Positions 9,057 through 16,608 of a stretch of 32,049 bases of DNA are shown here, in pieces. Positions within the stretch are counted from its first letter, which is position 1. Each line of letters starts with the position of its first letter. The notes below the pieces were generated by a model that saw only the letters and a program-made list of their open reading frames with translations, made no database searches and was not told the DNA's origin. The translations under genes were made by a program, and so were the position numbers. The stretch comes from Desulfobacterales bacterium. GTDB taxonomy: Bacteria > Desulfobacterota > Desulfobacteria > Desulfobacterales > Desulfobacteraceae. Location of the stretch: assembly GCA_023143455.1 (NCBI GenBank), contig JAGLHT010000029.1, forward strand, positions 1 through 32,049, written 5' to 3'.

Positions 9057-9597
9057 TTAGAATCCTCCTTTTAATCATTTGAGCTATTTCCTCAGGGGTT
9101 TTAGTAGATGTATCAAATTTTGTTTGTGTGATCTCAGAATAGATGGGTTCTCTTTGTGAAATGAGCGTAGAAGTTTCATTCTCTAATGTTTCACTTTCTA
9201 AATTTCCATCAACAGATTTCTTGTTTAATAAAGATGGTCTTGATAAAAGTGTGTTTTTATCTTTTTTTAATCTGTCTAAAATCACATCTTTGTTAGCAAA
9301 AAGCCATATTGACAAGCCATTATTTTTTAAGAAAGTTCGATTTTCAATATCTAGCACAATGCCGCCTCCGGTAGAAACTATTATTTTATTTTTGTCATAT
9401 GTTTTAATAAGAGCTTGTTTTTCAAGATTTCTAAATTCGGGCCAGCCCGAAGTTTTAACAATTGAAGCAATAGAAGAACCTGTTTCTGATTCAATTTGTT
9501 TATCAATATCTAAAAAAGAAAAATTAAGGATATTGGCAAGTATTTGTCCTATTGTGGTTTTACCAGTACATCTATATCCTATAAGAAATATTTTCAT
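9046..9597 (-). CDS. aroK: Shikimate kinase
   Basis: Phosphorylates shikimate at O3 with ATP. A 183-residue P-loop kinase: Walker A GYRCTGKTT (7-15), shikimate-binding D-I-D-K (DIDKQIE) and a 'GWPEFRNLE' segment with the conserved Arg and Glu, then STGGGIV for the GGG shikimate-binding loop. The lid region with 'LLSRPSL' carries the catalytic Arg. It lies 5 bases downstream of aroA and overlaps aroC. Confidence 0.93.
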   Translation of the reverse strand: MKIFLIGYRCTGKTTIGQILANILNFSFLDIDKQIESETGSSIASIVKTSGWPEFRNLEKQALIKTYDKNKIIVSTGGGIVLDIENRTFLKNNGLSIWLFANKDVILDRLKKDKNTLLSRPSLLNKKSVDGNLESETLENETSTLISQREPIYSEITQTKFDTSTKTPEEIAQMIKRRILNDR

Positions 9598-9602
9598 AGT
9601 TT

Positions 9603-10871
9603 TTATAAACTTTCAAACACATCCCAGAATGATGGGAAGGATTTTGCAACACAGTTTTCATCTTCAATAACAATATCCTCAGTTATTAATCCAGCAATGG
9701 AAAATGCCATGGCAATTCTATGATCATTGTAGGTTTCGATATTGGCACCAACCGGTTTTCCCCCATGAATTTTTATCCAGTCATTGCCTGTATCAACTTT
9801 AATTTTCATTTTTCTAAGTTCGTTAGCAACAGCATCAATTCTATCGCATTCTTTTTCTCGAAGATGACCGATATTTTTTATTAAGGTAATCCCTTTAGCA
9901 TAAGCTGCTGTAACAGCAAGGGCAGGAACTGCGTCAGGCGTGTCTGACATATCAACTTCAATTCCTTTAAGATTATTTCCACATATACTGATGCCATCAT
10001 TTTCCATCAATAGGCTGCAACCCATTTTTTCTAAAATATAGGCAAGCTCTAAATCTCCTTGTAAAGAGTTTTTAGAAACATTTAGAACCTTTACTTTTTG
10101 TTTAGAAATTGCTCCTGCTGACCAGAAATAGCCAGCATTGGAAAGATCGGGTTCAATGGTAAAATCTCCGGCTATATATTTTTGATTGGGCAAAACTATA
10201 TATTCTCCACTCTCATTTTTATTAGCTTTTACATTAAACATCTCCATTATAGAAATTGTAAGGTCAATGTATGGAGTAGAAACAGGAGTTCCTTTTAATT
10301 GGATCTCAAGCCCCTGTTTAAGATAGCATCCTATCATGAGAAGGCTTGAGAGATATTGACTGCTTAATGAACAATCAATTTCAACCCTACCCCCTATTTT
10401 ATTTTGTCCATTTATTTTCACAGGTGGTGTCCCTGCACTGGTAGCTGATTGGGCACTAACCTTTGCCATTTTAAGTGCATCAAGAAGTGGAGTCATAGGA
10501 CGTTCACACATTCTTTTGTCACCTGTCAAAATAAATTCAGAATTTCCAAGGGCAGCTATGCCTGCTAAAAGTCTCATGGAAGTACCGGAGTTCCCAAGAT
10601 ATATTTCTTTGTTAAACTGATGAGGCTGACCATTAAATCCTTCAATCTGATAGATTATTTTATTATTATCTTGCTTTATTTCTTCAATTTTTGCACCCAT
10701 ATTTTTCAAGCATGAAATAGTTAGAAGAATATCCTCACTTTCTAGAACATTAGTTAATGTTGACTTACCAGAAGATAGAGATGCCAGAATAATCATTCTG
10801 TGAGATATGCTTTTAGACCCAGGGATATTGACGTTTTTGTTTTTTATAGTTTTGGTTTTTATTTTTTTCAT
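9603..10871 (-). CDS. aroA: EPSP synthase (3-phosphoshikimate 1-carboxyvinyltransferase)
   Basis: Transfers the enolpyruvyl group of PEP to shikimate-3-phosphate. 422 residues. PGSKSISHR (17-25) and LGNSGTSMR (92-100) form the substrate sites, followed by DKRMCERPM. The C-terminal 'LREKECDRI' and 'YNDHRIAMA' motifs are also present. The motifs NSGTSMR and the ala-containing 'SAQSATSAGTPP' stretch should allow class assignment (glyphosate-sensitive or tolerant), but I do not assign one. The ATG directly abuts the aroE stop (TAA then ATG). Confidence 0.96.
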   Translation of the reverse strand: MKKIKTKTIKNKNVNIPGSKSISHRMIILASLSSGKSTLTNVLESEDILLTISCLKNMGAKIEEIKQDNNKIIYQIEGFNGQPHQFNKEIYLGNSGTSMRLLAGIAALGNSEFILTGDKRMCERPMTPLLDALKMAKVSAQSATSAGTPPVKINGQNKIGGRVEIDCSLSSQYLSSLLMIGCYLKQGLEIQLKGTPVSTPYIDLTISIMEMFNVKANKNESGEYIVLPNQKYIAGDFTIEPDLSNAGYFWSAGAISKQKVKVLNVSKNSLQGDLELAYILEKMGCSLLMENDGISICGNNLKGIEVDMSDTPDAVPALAVTAAYAKGITLIKNIGHLREKECDRIDAVANELRKMKIKVDTGNDWIKIHGGKPVGANIETYNDHRIAMAFSIAGLITEDIVIEDENCVAKSFPSFWDVFESL

Positions 10872-11705
10872 TTAATTCAATTCGTTTATTAAGGTTTTTT
10901 TCAAAGATTCACTCATGAATTTTTTGGTTGATTTAATTCCTGTCCAAAGTTCAAATTGTTTGACTCCCTGATTTATAAACATTGACAGTCCATCAATTGT
11001 TTTGCAGCCTGCATTTTTTGCATCTTTGATCAATTGAGTTTCAAGAGGATTGTAAACTATATCCATAACAATCATATTTTTCTTTAAATATTCTTTTTTA
11101 AAAGGTGTATTTTTTATATCCGGAGTCATACCTAATGGGGTTGTATTAATAATTATATCAAAACTATTTGTTTCTATTTTATTAAAATTAATAAAATTAC
11201 AATTAAATAAAGAGCTTAAGTGTTCTCCATTTTTTTGACTTCTATTTATAATGGTAAGCTTGCCCCCATTTTTTTTTATTCCATATGCGAGAGCCCGTGC
11301 TGCTCCACCTGCCCCAATAATGCCTACTGTTTTACCGATAATACCTAATTCTTTCACTGGTTTAACACCGCCAGACCAATCTGTATTAAAGCCTGTAAGT
11401 TTTCCATTTCTATTTACAATTGTATTTACTGCTCCGATTTCTTTTGCCTCAGGATCAATATCGTCAAGAAATTCAATCACTTTTTCTTTAAAAGGAATGG
11501 TGATAGAAACGCCCTTAATATCAAGTTCTCTTATTGCATTAATTCCTGTCTTGATATCATTTATATTAAAGGCAAGATAAACCGCATTGATTTTGTTGTC
11601 ATTGAAAAGAGCATTATGCATAATTGGGCTTTTAGAATGTGTAACAGGATTCCCAAATATACAATAAAGATCAGTTTTTGAATCATACTTAAAATCAATA
11701 GGCAT
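10872..11705 (-). CDS. aroE: Shikimate dehydrogenase
   Basis: NADPH-dependent reduction of 3-dehydroshikimate to shikimate. The N-terminal catalytic domain has the classical FGNPVTHSKSP motif and the Lys in 'ITIPFKEKVI'. The cofactor domain has GAGGAARA, then NRSQKN as the NADPH-discriminating NRT-like loop. A longer frame begins at a TTG (11747) inside pheA. The ATG at 11705 sits 4 bases after the pheA stop with AAGGAG upstream, and gives a normal 277-residue protein, so it is the better start. Confidence 0.94.
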   Translation of the reverse strand: MPIDFKYDSKTDLYCIFGNPVTHSKSPIMHNALFNDNKINAVYLAFNINDIKTGINAIRELDIKGVSITIPFKEKVIEFLDDIDPEAKEIGAVNTIVNRNGKLTGFNTDWSGGVKPVKELGIIGKTVGIIGAGGAARALAYGIKKNGGKLTIINRSQKNGEHLSSLFNCNFINFNKIETNSFDIIINTTPLGMTPDIKNTPFKKEYLKKNMIVMDIVYNPLETQLIKDAKNAGCKTIDGLSMFINQGVKQFELWTGIKSTKKFMSESLKKTLINELN

Positions 11706-11709
11706 TTTT

Positions 11710-12813
11710 TTAATTATTCTCCTTTGTAAAAACAGGATATGACCCAAGAATTTTTAATGAAAGAGTTGTTTTACGCATATTCTCAATTGTTTGATCAATT
11801 ATTTTATCCTTAATGTGTCCTTTGATATCCATGAAGAAATAATAACTCCAGTTTTCATGTTTAGTCGGTCTTGATTCAAGTTTTAACATATTTAGTCCTG
11901 ATTTATTGATAGGCTCCAATGCTTTAAATAAAGCTCCAGGCAAATGTGATGTTGAAAATATAATAGATGTTTTATCATTATTGGTTTTTAAGGGAGCATC
12001 TTTGCCAATAATCAAAAACCTATCGATATTACCGGGATAATCTTCAATAGCTTTCTCTACAAGCTGAAGGCTATAAATATGAGCAGCTTGACTATTTGCA
12101 ATCATGGCAGAGTTTTTTGTTTTCAATACAATCTCTGCAGCTTTTGAAGTATTGTTAATTTCAACCAAATCAACATCAGGAAAATTGTTATTTTTCCATG
12201 TTTTACATTGAGAAGTTGCAAGAGGGTTTGAATAGATTGTTTTAATGTCTTCTTTTTCACCTGTAAGTGAAACAAGATCAAAGGAAACAGGTTCATAATG
12301 TTCACCACAAATAATTAAATCAAATTCTGTAAGAAGATCAAGAGTATGGTTAACAGAGCCTTGTATTGAGTTCTCAATAGGCACTACACCAAAACGGCTT
12401 TCATTTCTATTGGTGCTTCTAAAAACTTCATAGATATTTGATTGCTCTACAAATCTACCTGAATGTTTAAAGAAATTTAAAGATGCAATATGAGGGCAAC
12501 CAGCTTCAGGACCAAGAAACGATACAATTTGTTTTTTTTGGATATCCTTTGTAGCAGTCATAATTACATTGAAAATGTATTTAAGAAGCTGTTCTTCTGC
12601 AGGCCCTTTATTGTTTTTAAGTATCTTTTCAATAACTTGTTTCTCTCGTGATGAGTCCAATACATCAGCTTTATTCTTTTTTTTGATTTGTCCAATTTCT
12701 TTGCCTAAATCAAGTCGGTGATTAATAAGATCTAAAATTTTAGAATCGATTTTATCAATATTAGACCTTAACTCGTTTAAACGTTGGTCAAGGTTTTTAC
12801 TATCCTTATCCAT
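11710..12813 (-). CDS. pheA: Chorismate mutase / prephenate dehydratase (P-protein)
   Basis: A bifunctional enzyme of phenylalanine synthesis. Residues about 5-90 are an AroQ chorismate mutase (helical, with RLDLGKEIGQIKKK). About 95-280 is the dehydratase: FLGPEAGCPHIASL, then 'VVPIENSIQGSVNHTLDLL' (FGVVPIENS) and 'SQAAHIYSL'. The end is an ACT regulatory domain with ESRPTKHENWSYYFFMD, the Phe-binding ESRP motif, so feedback inhibition by Phe is expected. Two ATGs are possible: 12819, immediately after GGAGAG, and 12813, 8 bases after GGAG. The spacing favours 12813. It is the first structural gene of the aromatic operon and lies just behind a leader-peptide attenuator. Confidence 0.95.
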   Translation of the reverse strand: MDKDSKNLDQRLNELRSNIDKIDSKILDLINHRLDLGKEIGQIKKKNKADVLDSSREKQVIEKILKNNKGPAEEQLLKYIFNVIMTATKDIQKKQIVSFLGPEAGCPHIASLNFFKHSGRFVEQSNIYEVFRSTNRNESRFGVVPIENSIQGSVNHTLDLLTEFDLIICGEHYEPVSFDLVSLTGEKEDIKTIYSNPLATSQCKTWKNNNFPDVDLVEINNTSKAAEIVLKTKNSAMIANSQAAHIYSLQLVEKAIEDYPGNIDRFLIIGKDAPLKTNNDKTSIIFSTSHLPGALFKALEPINKSGLNMLKLESRPTKHENWSYYFFMDIKGHIKDKIIDQTIENMRKTTLSLKILGSYPVFTKENN

Positions 12814-12834
12814 AATCATCTCTCCATTGAAAAT

Positions 12835-12869
12835 AAAAAAGGCTGCAAGTTATTAATCTTTGCAGCCTT
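12835..12869 (-). terminator. Attenuator terminator upstream of pheA
   Basis: On the minus strand, a perfect 10-bp stem (AAGGCTGCAA at 12869-12860 with TTGCAGCCTT at 12848-12839) with an 11-base loop is followed by a run of six T (12840-12835). It ends about 20 bases before pheA, so it would terminate the transcript that enters the operon. This is the 4:5 pairing of the attenuator. Confidence 0.88.
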
Positions 12870-12958
12870 AAAAATATTTAAAGCCACAAAGTCTCATGAT
12901 CTGCTGTGGCTTTTTTTATAATTTTGTTAAAATATTATCATCGAGCCACAAACAGATC
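12858..12958 (-). promoter_or_regulatory. Phe/Tyr transcription attenuator: alternative RNA segments 1-4
   Basis: Minus-strand segments are: S1 GATCTGTTTGTGGCT (12958-12944, exactly leader codons 20-24); S2 AGCCACAGCAGATC (12911-12898, extended by AA to 12913); S3 CTTTGTGGCTTT (12891-12880); S4 AAGGCTGCAAAG (12869-12858). S1:S2 gives 6 + 7 Watson-Crick pairs around a T/G wobble and one bulged T. S2:S3 gives 9 perfect pairs (AAAGCCACA/TGTGGCTTT). S3:S4 gives 12 consecutive pairs, 3 of them G-U. S4 also pairs with S5 to make the terminator. These pairings are seen in the sequence; the regulatory logic is inference. A ribosome stalled before S1 leaves 1:2 and 3:4 (antitermination). A ribosome at the leader stop covers S1, allowing 2:3 and 4:5 (termination). 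Confidence 0.82.
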
Positions 12959-13015
12959 CGTATTACAAAAATAATACATAAAAAAATATAATCTGTCTGT
13001 AAATACGCTCATCAT
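12938..13015 (-). CDS. Phe/Tyr-rich leader peptide of the pheA operon
   Basis: A 25-codon ORF with start ATG ATG (13015) and stop TGA (12940-12938). It contains 5 Phe and 3 Tyr codons, concentrated in LYFFMYYF at codons 9-16. TAAGG lies 6 bases before the first ATG. Its last codons before Arg-stop (D20 to A24) are RNA segment 1 of the attenuator. It is analogous in role to enterobacterial PheL but I know no sequence relation. The Phe and Tyr content matches the operon's products, both branches of which (pheA and tyrA) lie downstream. Confidence 0.85.
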   Translation of the reverse strand: MMSVFTDRLYFFMYYFCNTDLFVAR

Positions 13016-13052
13016 TTAATACCTTAAATTAATTTGTTTGTAAAAAGTAATC

Positions 13053-13079
13053 TTTATAAGTTATTTTTCTAATTGTCAA
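13053..13079 (-). promoter_or_regulatory. Candidate promoter for the pheA leader/operon
   Basis: A perfect TTGACA (13079-13074) is followed after 15 bases by TATAAA (13058-13053). The spacing is two bases short of ideal. Transcription would start near 13046, leaving about 30 bases before the leader peptide with its TAAGG site, which fits an attenuated operon well. Confidence 0.55.
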
Positions 13080-13096
13080 TAAATTTAAATTCAAAA

Positions 13097-13125
13097 TTGA
13101 CTTTATCACAACTTAAATATATGAT
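13097..13125 (+). promoter_or_regulatory. Candidate promoter for pepN, overlapping its 5' region
   Basis: TTGACT (13097-13102), 17 bases, TATGAT (13120-13125). If used, transcription would begin at about 13131-13133, that is at the ATG at 13133, giving a leaderless or nearly leaderless pepN mRNA. It is back to back with the pheA leader promoter. Confidence 0.35.
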
Positions 13126-13132
13126 TTGCCGC

Positions 13133-15745
13133 ATGGAAAAACATAAAAAAAAATATTTAAAAGACTATAGAGAGCCTGCTTTTACTATTGACAAGATAGA
13201 CCTAAAATTCGATATATTTGATGACTTTACAAGGGTGACTTCAAATCTAAAAGTATTAAAAAACAGCAATGTGGCAGATATAGAGACTTCTTTGATATTT
13301 CATGCAAAAGACCTTAATATTGAATCTGTAATTGCGGATGATATGGTATTAATGCCGGTTGAATACAAAGTTGAAAATGACTGTTTCAAGCTTGCAAGAA
13401 CCCCATCAAAATTTAACCTTGAAATTGTTACCATTTTAGACCCTATTAAAAATACATCATTAGAAGGGCTATACAAATCAGGACCTGTATTATGCACTCA
13501 ATGTGAAGCTGAAGGTTTCAGAAAAATAACACCATTTCCTGATCGACCAGATGTTATGGCCAAATATTCTTGCATTATTATAGCTGATAAAAATAAATAT
13601 CCGGTCTTGCTATCAAATGGGAATAGAATTGATGCAGGAGATCTTGAAGAAGGAAGGCATTATGTAAAGTGGGAAGATCCTTTTAGAAAACCCAGCTATC
13701 TTTTTGCTCTTGTTGCAGGAGACTTGGTTTTGATCAAAGATAAGTTCAAAACCCGCTCTAAAAGAACTATTGATCTTAATCTATATGTTGAAAAAGAGAA
13801 TAAAGACAAGTGTGGTCATGCAATGAATTCACTCAAACAATCAATGAAGTGGGATGAAGAAAGATTTGACAGAGAATATGACCTTGATCTTTATCAAATT
13901 GTTGCAGTCAACGATTTTAACGCCGGAGCAATGGAAAATAAAGGTCTTAATATATTTAATTCAAAATATGTACTCGCAGATTCTAAAACCGCAACTGATA
14001 CAGATTTTTTTAATATTCAAAGAGTAATTGCCCATGAATATTTTCATAATTGGACAGGAAACAGAGTTACTCTTAAAAATTGGTTTCAACTTGCTTTAAA
14101 AGAAGGATTAACAGTATTTCGAGATCAGGAGTTTTCATCAGATTTACATTCAAGAGGTGTTAATCGAATAAATAATGTTAAAGCATTAAGAACTCTACAA
14201 TTTCCAGAAGATTCAGGTCCTATGACTCATCCTGTAAGACCATCATCATATATGGAAATGAACAATTTCTATACAATGACAGTCTATGAAAAAGGTGCAG
14301 AGCTTATAAGAATGATTCTCACAATTCTTGGTCAAGATTTATTTAAAAAAGGGATGAATCTTTATTTTGACAAATATGATGGCATGGCTGTTACTATTGA
14401 AGATTTTATAGATTGTATGGAACAAATTTCAAATGAAGATTTTTCACAATTTATGTTATGGTATACCCAGTCTGGAACACCATTGGTGAAAATAAAGCGA
14501 TCCTATGATAAAAAATTAAAAACCTTAACTTTGAATTTTACACAAACTTGTTTACCAGATAAAAATCAAAAAAATAAAAAACCTTTCCATATACCAATTA
14601 AAATAGGCTTATTAGATGGGAAAGGAGAAGATATAACTCAGGAGGGGAAATCATTTTACAATTTCAAAACGCAAAATGATTCTTTTGTTTTTGAAAATAT
14701 ACCAGAAAATACTATCCCATCTTTTTTTAGAGAGTTTTCAGCACCAGTTAAAATAAAAACAGATTATTCCGAAGATGAGCTTGCATTTATCATGGCTAAT
14801 GACTCTGACGAATTTAATAAATGGGATGCCTCCCAGGAAATATATTTTAAGGAAATAATTAAACTTACAAATAATTATGATGATATTGATCAATACAAAA
14901 TTTCATCTCATCTTTTATATGCATTTAAATCACTTTTAGAAAATTCTGATTCAAATAAAGCATTTATTGCAAAAGCATTATCTCTTCCAAGTGAGAATGA
15001 AATTGCAGAAAAATTTGATATCGTAGATGTTGATGCAATACATACAGCAAGAAATTATTTAAAACAAAATCTTGCCATCGAGTTTAAAGATTTATTAGAA
15101 ACTCAAATTAATAATTGTTTTGATACAGACCCTTCTGACATTTCTTTTTTGGCAATGGCAAAACGGGATCTTAGGAATGTTGCTTTTTCATACATTGGTG
15201 CTCTTGAACAAGAGGGTATTCTTTTAATGCTTTTTAATAAATATAAGAATGCTTCTAACATGACCGACGAGATAGCGCTATTTTCAATCCTTACAGACAA
15301 AGAATCTCATTTTAACGAAAAAGCTGTAGATATTTTTTATTCAAAATGGAAAAATAATTCTCTGGTATTAGATAAATGGTTTGCAATTCAAGCTGTTTCA
15401 TCCCGTTCGGATTCATTAGCTAATATGAATAAGCTTGTTGCCCATCCTGATTTTTCAATTAAAAATCCTAATAAAGTAAGATCGCTTATTGGTAGTTTTG
15501 CAATGTTTAATCCTGTTAAATTTCATCAACAAGATGGTAAGGGGTATGAGTTTGTCGGTAATCAAGTAAAAATTCTTGATAAAATCAATCCCCAGATTGC
15601 CTCTATGATTGCAGCGGCTTTTAATAATAGAAAAAAGTATAATGATAATCGAAATAACCTTATGAAAAAGGTACTTGAAAATATAATTTCACAACCCGAT
15701 CTATCAAAAAATGTTTACGAGATAGTGTCAAACGCACTTAAATAA
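13133..15745 (+). CDS. pepN: Aminopeptidase N (M1 family)
   Basis: A zinc aminopeptidase that removes N-terminal residues from peptides in the cytoplasm. Motifs: GAMEN, then HEYFH at 301-305 with the third zinc ligand E324 (HEXXH-x18-E), as in E. coli PepN with an offset of about four residues. The frame extends to a TTG at 13073, but the family N-terminus (KYLKDYREP, FTIDKIDLKFD) begins shortly after the ATG at 13133, which gives 870 residues, the usual PepN length. An ATG at 13121 is the alternative. Neither has a ribosome site. It is monocistronic, divergent from the pheA leader and convergent with dodecin. Confidence 0.93.
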   Translation: MEKHKKKYLKDYREPAFTIDKIDLKFDIFDDFTRVTSNLKVLKNSNVADIETSLIFHAKDLNIESVIADDMVLMPVEYKVENDCFKLARTPSKFNLEIVTILDPIKNTSLEGLYKSGPVLCTQCEAEGFRKITPFPDRPDVMAKYSCIIIADKNKYPVLLSNGNRIDAGDLEEGRHYVKWEDPFRKPSYLFALVAGDLVLIKDKFKTRSKRTIDLNLYVEKENKDKCGHAMNSLKQSMKWDEERFDREYDLDLYQIVAVNDFNAGAMENKGLNIFNSKYVLADSKTATDTDFFNIQRVIAHEYFHNWTGNRVTLKNWFQLALKEGLTVFRDQEFSSDLHSRGVNRINNVKALRTLQFPEDSGPMTHPVRPSSYMEMNNFYTMTVYEKGAELIRMILTILGQDLFKKGMNLYFDKYDGMAVTIEDFIDCMEQISNEDFSQFMLWYTQSGTPLVKIKRSYDKKLKTLTLNFTQTCLPDKNQKNKKPFHIPIKIGLLDGKGEDITQEGKSFYNFKTQNDSFVFENIPENTIPSFFREFSAPVKIKTDYSEDELAFIMANDSDEFNKWDASQEIYFKEIIKLTNNYDDIDQYKISSHLLYAFKSLLENSDSNKAFIAKALSLPSENEIAEKFDIVDVDAIHTARNYLKQNLAIEFKDLLETQINNCFDTDPSDISFLAMAKRDLRNVAFSYIGALEQEGILLMLFNKYKNASNMTDEIALFSILTDKESHFNEKAVDIFYSKWKNNSLVLDKWFAIQAVSSRSDSLANMNKLVAHPDFSIKNPNKVRSLIGSFAMFNPVKFHQQDGKGYEFVGNQVKILDKINPQIASMIAAAFNNRKKYNDNRNNLMKKVLENIISQPDLSKNVYEIVSNALK

Positions 15746-15757
15746 AATGTAGATAAT

Positions 15758-15792
15758 TAAAGAGAGCCTGAAAATTATTTAGACTCTCTTTA
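15758..15792. terminator. Bidirectional terminator between pepN and dodecin
   Basis: A 9-bp perfect stem (TAAAGAGAG / CTCTCTTTA, 15758-15766 and 15784-15792) with a 17-base loop lies between two convergent genes. A/T-rich flanks on both sides make it usable in either direction. Confidence 0.65.
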
Positions 15793-15815
15793 TTGAAAAA
15801 TATTTGTTAATTTAG

Positions 15816-16025
15816 TTAATCTTCAAATTTAAAAGATAATCTAATATTTGTACGATACTGTAATGGTTGACCATCCTGAATTTTGATATCAAACTTTAGG
15901 ACTTCAGCAATTCTAATATCTCTTATGGATTTACCTGCTTTTTCAACGGCGTTTTTTGCCGCTTCTTCCCAAGAATTTGAACTGGAACCTACTAAATCAA
16001 TTAGCTTGTAAACACTTTCTCCCAT
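15816..16025 (-). CDS. Dodecin-family flavin-binding protein
   Basis: 69 residues, the normal dodecin size. The pattern VYKLIDLVGSSSNSWEEAAKNAVEKA, then 'RIAEV', 'YR' and a closing RLSFKFE matches the family. The Trp that stacks on the flavin isoalloxazine ring is present in NSWEEA (about W19). Dodecins assemble as dodecamers that store flavin or CoA in the cytoplasm. A very strong ribosome site (AGGAGGG) lies about 5 bases before the ATG, so high expression is likely. Confidence 0.93.
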   Translation of the reverse strand: MGESVYKLIDLVGSSSNSWEEAAKNAVEKAGKSIRDIRIAEVLKFDIKIQDGQPLQYRTNIRLSFKFED

Positions 16026-16058
16026 AACACCCTCCTCTAATTAAGTTTTAATTAAAAA

Positions 16059-16111
16059 ATCGGTATTTCATTAGAATTAAAAACAATTAAAATTATCAAT
16101 TAAATACCGAT
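16059..16111. repeat. Inverted repeat upstream of dodecin
   Basis: ATCGGTATTT (16059-16068) and AAATACCGAT (16102-16111) are perfect 10-base inverted arms separated by 33 bases. They lie 34-86 bases upstream of the dodecin start, in the otherwise featureless AT-rich gap 16026-16227. This could be a split operator for dodecin or a weak hairpin. Confidence 0.5.
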
Positions 16112-16227
16112 AGTTAACATGAGTGAGTTTAACAACAATTTAAATTAAAATAAAAAATTTAAAGTCAGAATTTTTAGAATTTATTGTCCCTTGATCGTTT
16201 TCATTATAACCCAATAGTTTTATAAGT

Positions 16228-16608
16228 CTACTTATAATATATTTTTTCTATAATAAGCCCAAAAAAGGAGTTTGAATTTGAGGTAAAAAGCCATCCCAGG
16301 TGATTTAAACAACTGCTACAAACAGCGATCCTCCAATTATATCCAGAAAACCATGAAAATTCATAGGAAGATTCTTTAAGGGCTGAACATCCAACTGTTT
16401 CTTTAAAGCAGGCAATTTCAAAAACTATTCCATGGGGATTGGGAAATGTATGCTTATGAGAATTATTCATTGTTATTTGAAAATTCTGATTAGTGATAAG
16501 ATTATTACAATAAATACAAAATAAATTTCTTTCATCATAAATAACATCTACAGTTTTAATTTTTTCTTTGACAATATTTTTTGATGATTCTTTACACGAT
16601 ACTTTCAT
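16228..16608 (-). CDS. CULT-domain (cereblon-like) protein
   Basis: A 126-residue protein made almost entirely of one CULT domain, the thalidomide-binding fold of cereblon. Zinc ligands: C31xxC34 and C97xxC100. The aromatic cage is complete: W86 and W92 in SWFSGYNW, and W106 in HLGWLF, matching W380/W386/W400 of human CRBN. The NPHG turn (57-60) that hydrogen-bonds ligand in cereblon is also present. There is no Lon-like domain, as in single-domain bacterial homologues such as the one from Magnetospirillum. The natural ligand in bacteria is unknown; cyclic imides from damaged asparagine/glutamine are candidates by analogy with CRBN. The start overlaps the EI24-family gene as ATGA. Confidence 0.88.
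   Translation of the reverse strand: MKVSCKESSKNIVKEKIKTVDVIYDERNLFCIYCNNLITNQNFQITMNNSHKHTFPNPHGIVFEIACFKETVGCSALKESSYEFSWFSGYNWRIAVCSSCLNHLGWLFTSNSNSFFGLIIEKIYYK

Noticed and set aside
9143-9670. 175-codon plus-strand ORF antisense to aroK
   Set aside because: It lies over the full aroK reading frame and its translation has no family features.
12868-12897. A second short minus-strand ORF, MRLCGFKYF, just before the attenuator terminator, also with Phe and Tyr codons
   Set aside because: Its codons lie on RNA segment 3, so stalling there would block the antiterminator and give the wrong sign of control. It has no ribosome site. The 25-codon ORF further upstream fits position, ribosome site and sign.
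12880-12918. Plus-strand hairpin AAAGCCACA/TGTGGCTTT followed by seven T, like an intrinsic terminator
   Set aside because: No plus-strand gene ends there. The arms are segments 2 and 3 of the minus-strand attenuator. It could incidentally stop antisense transcription, but I do not call it a separate terminator.
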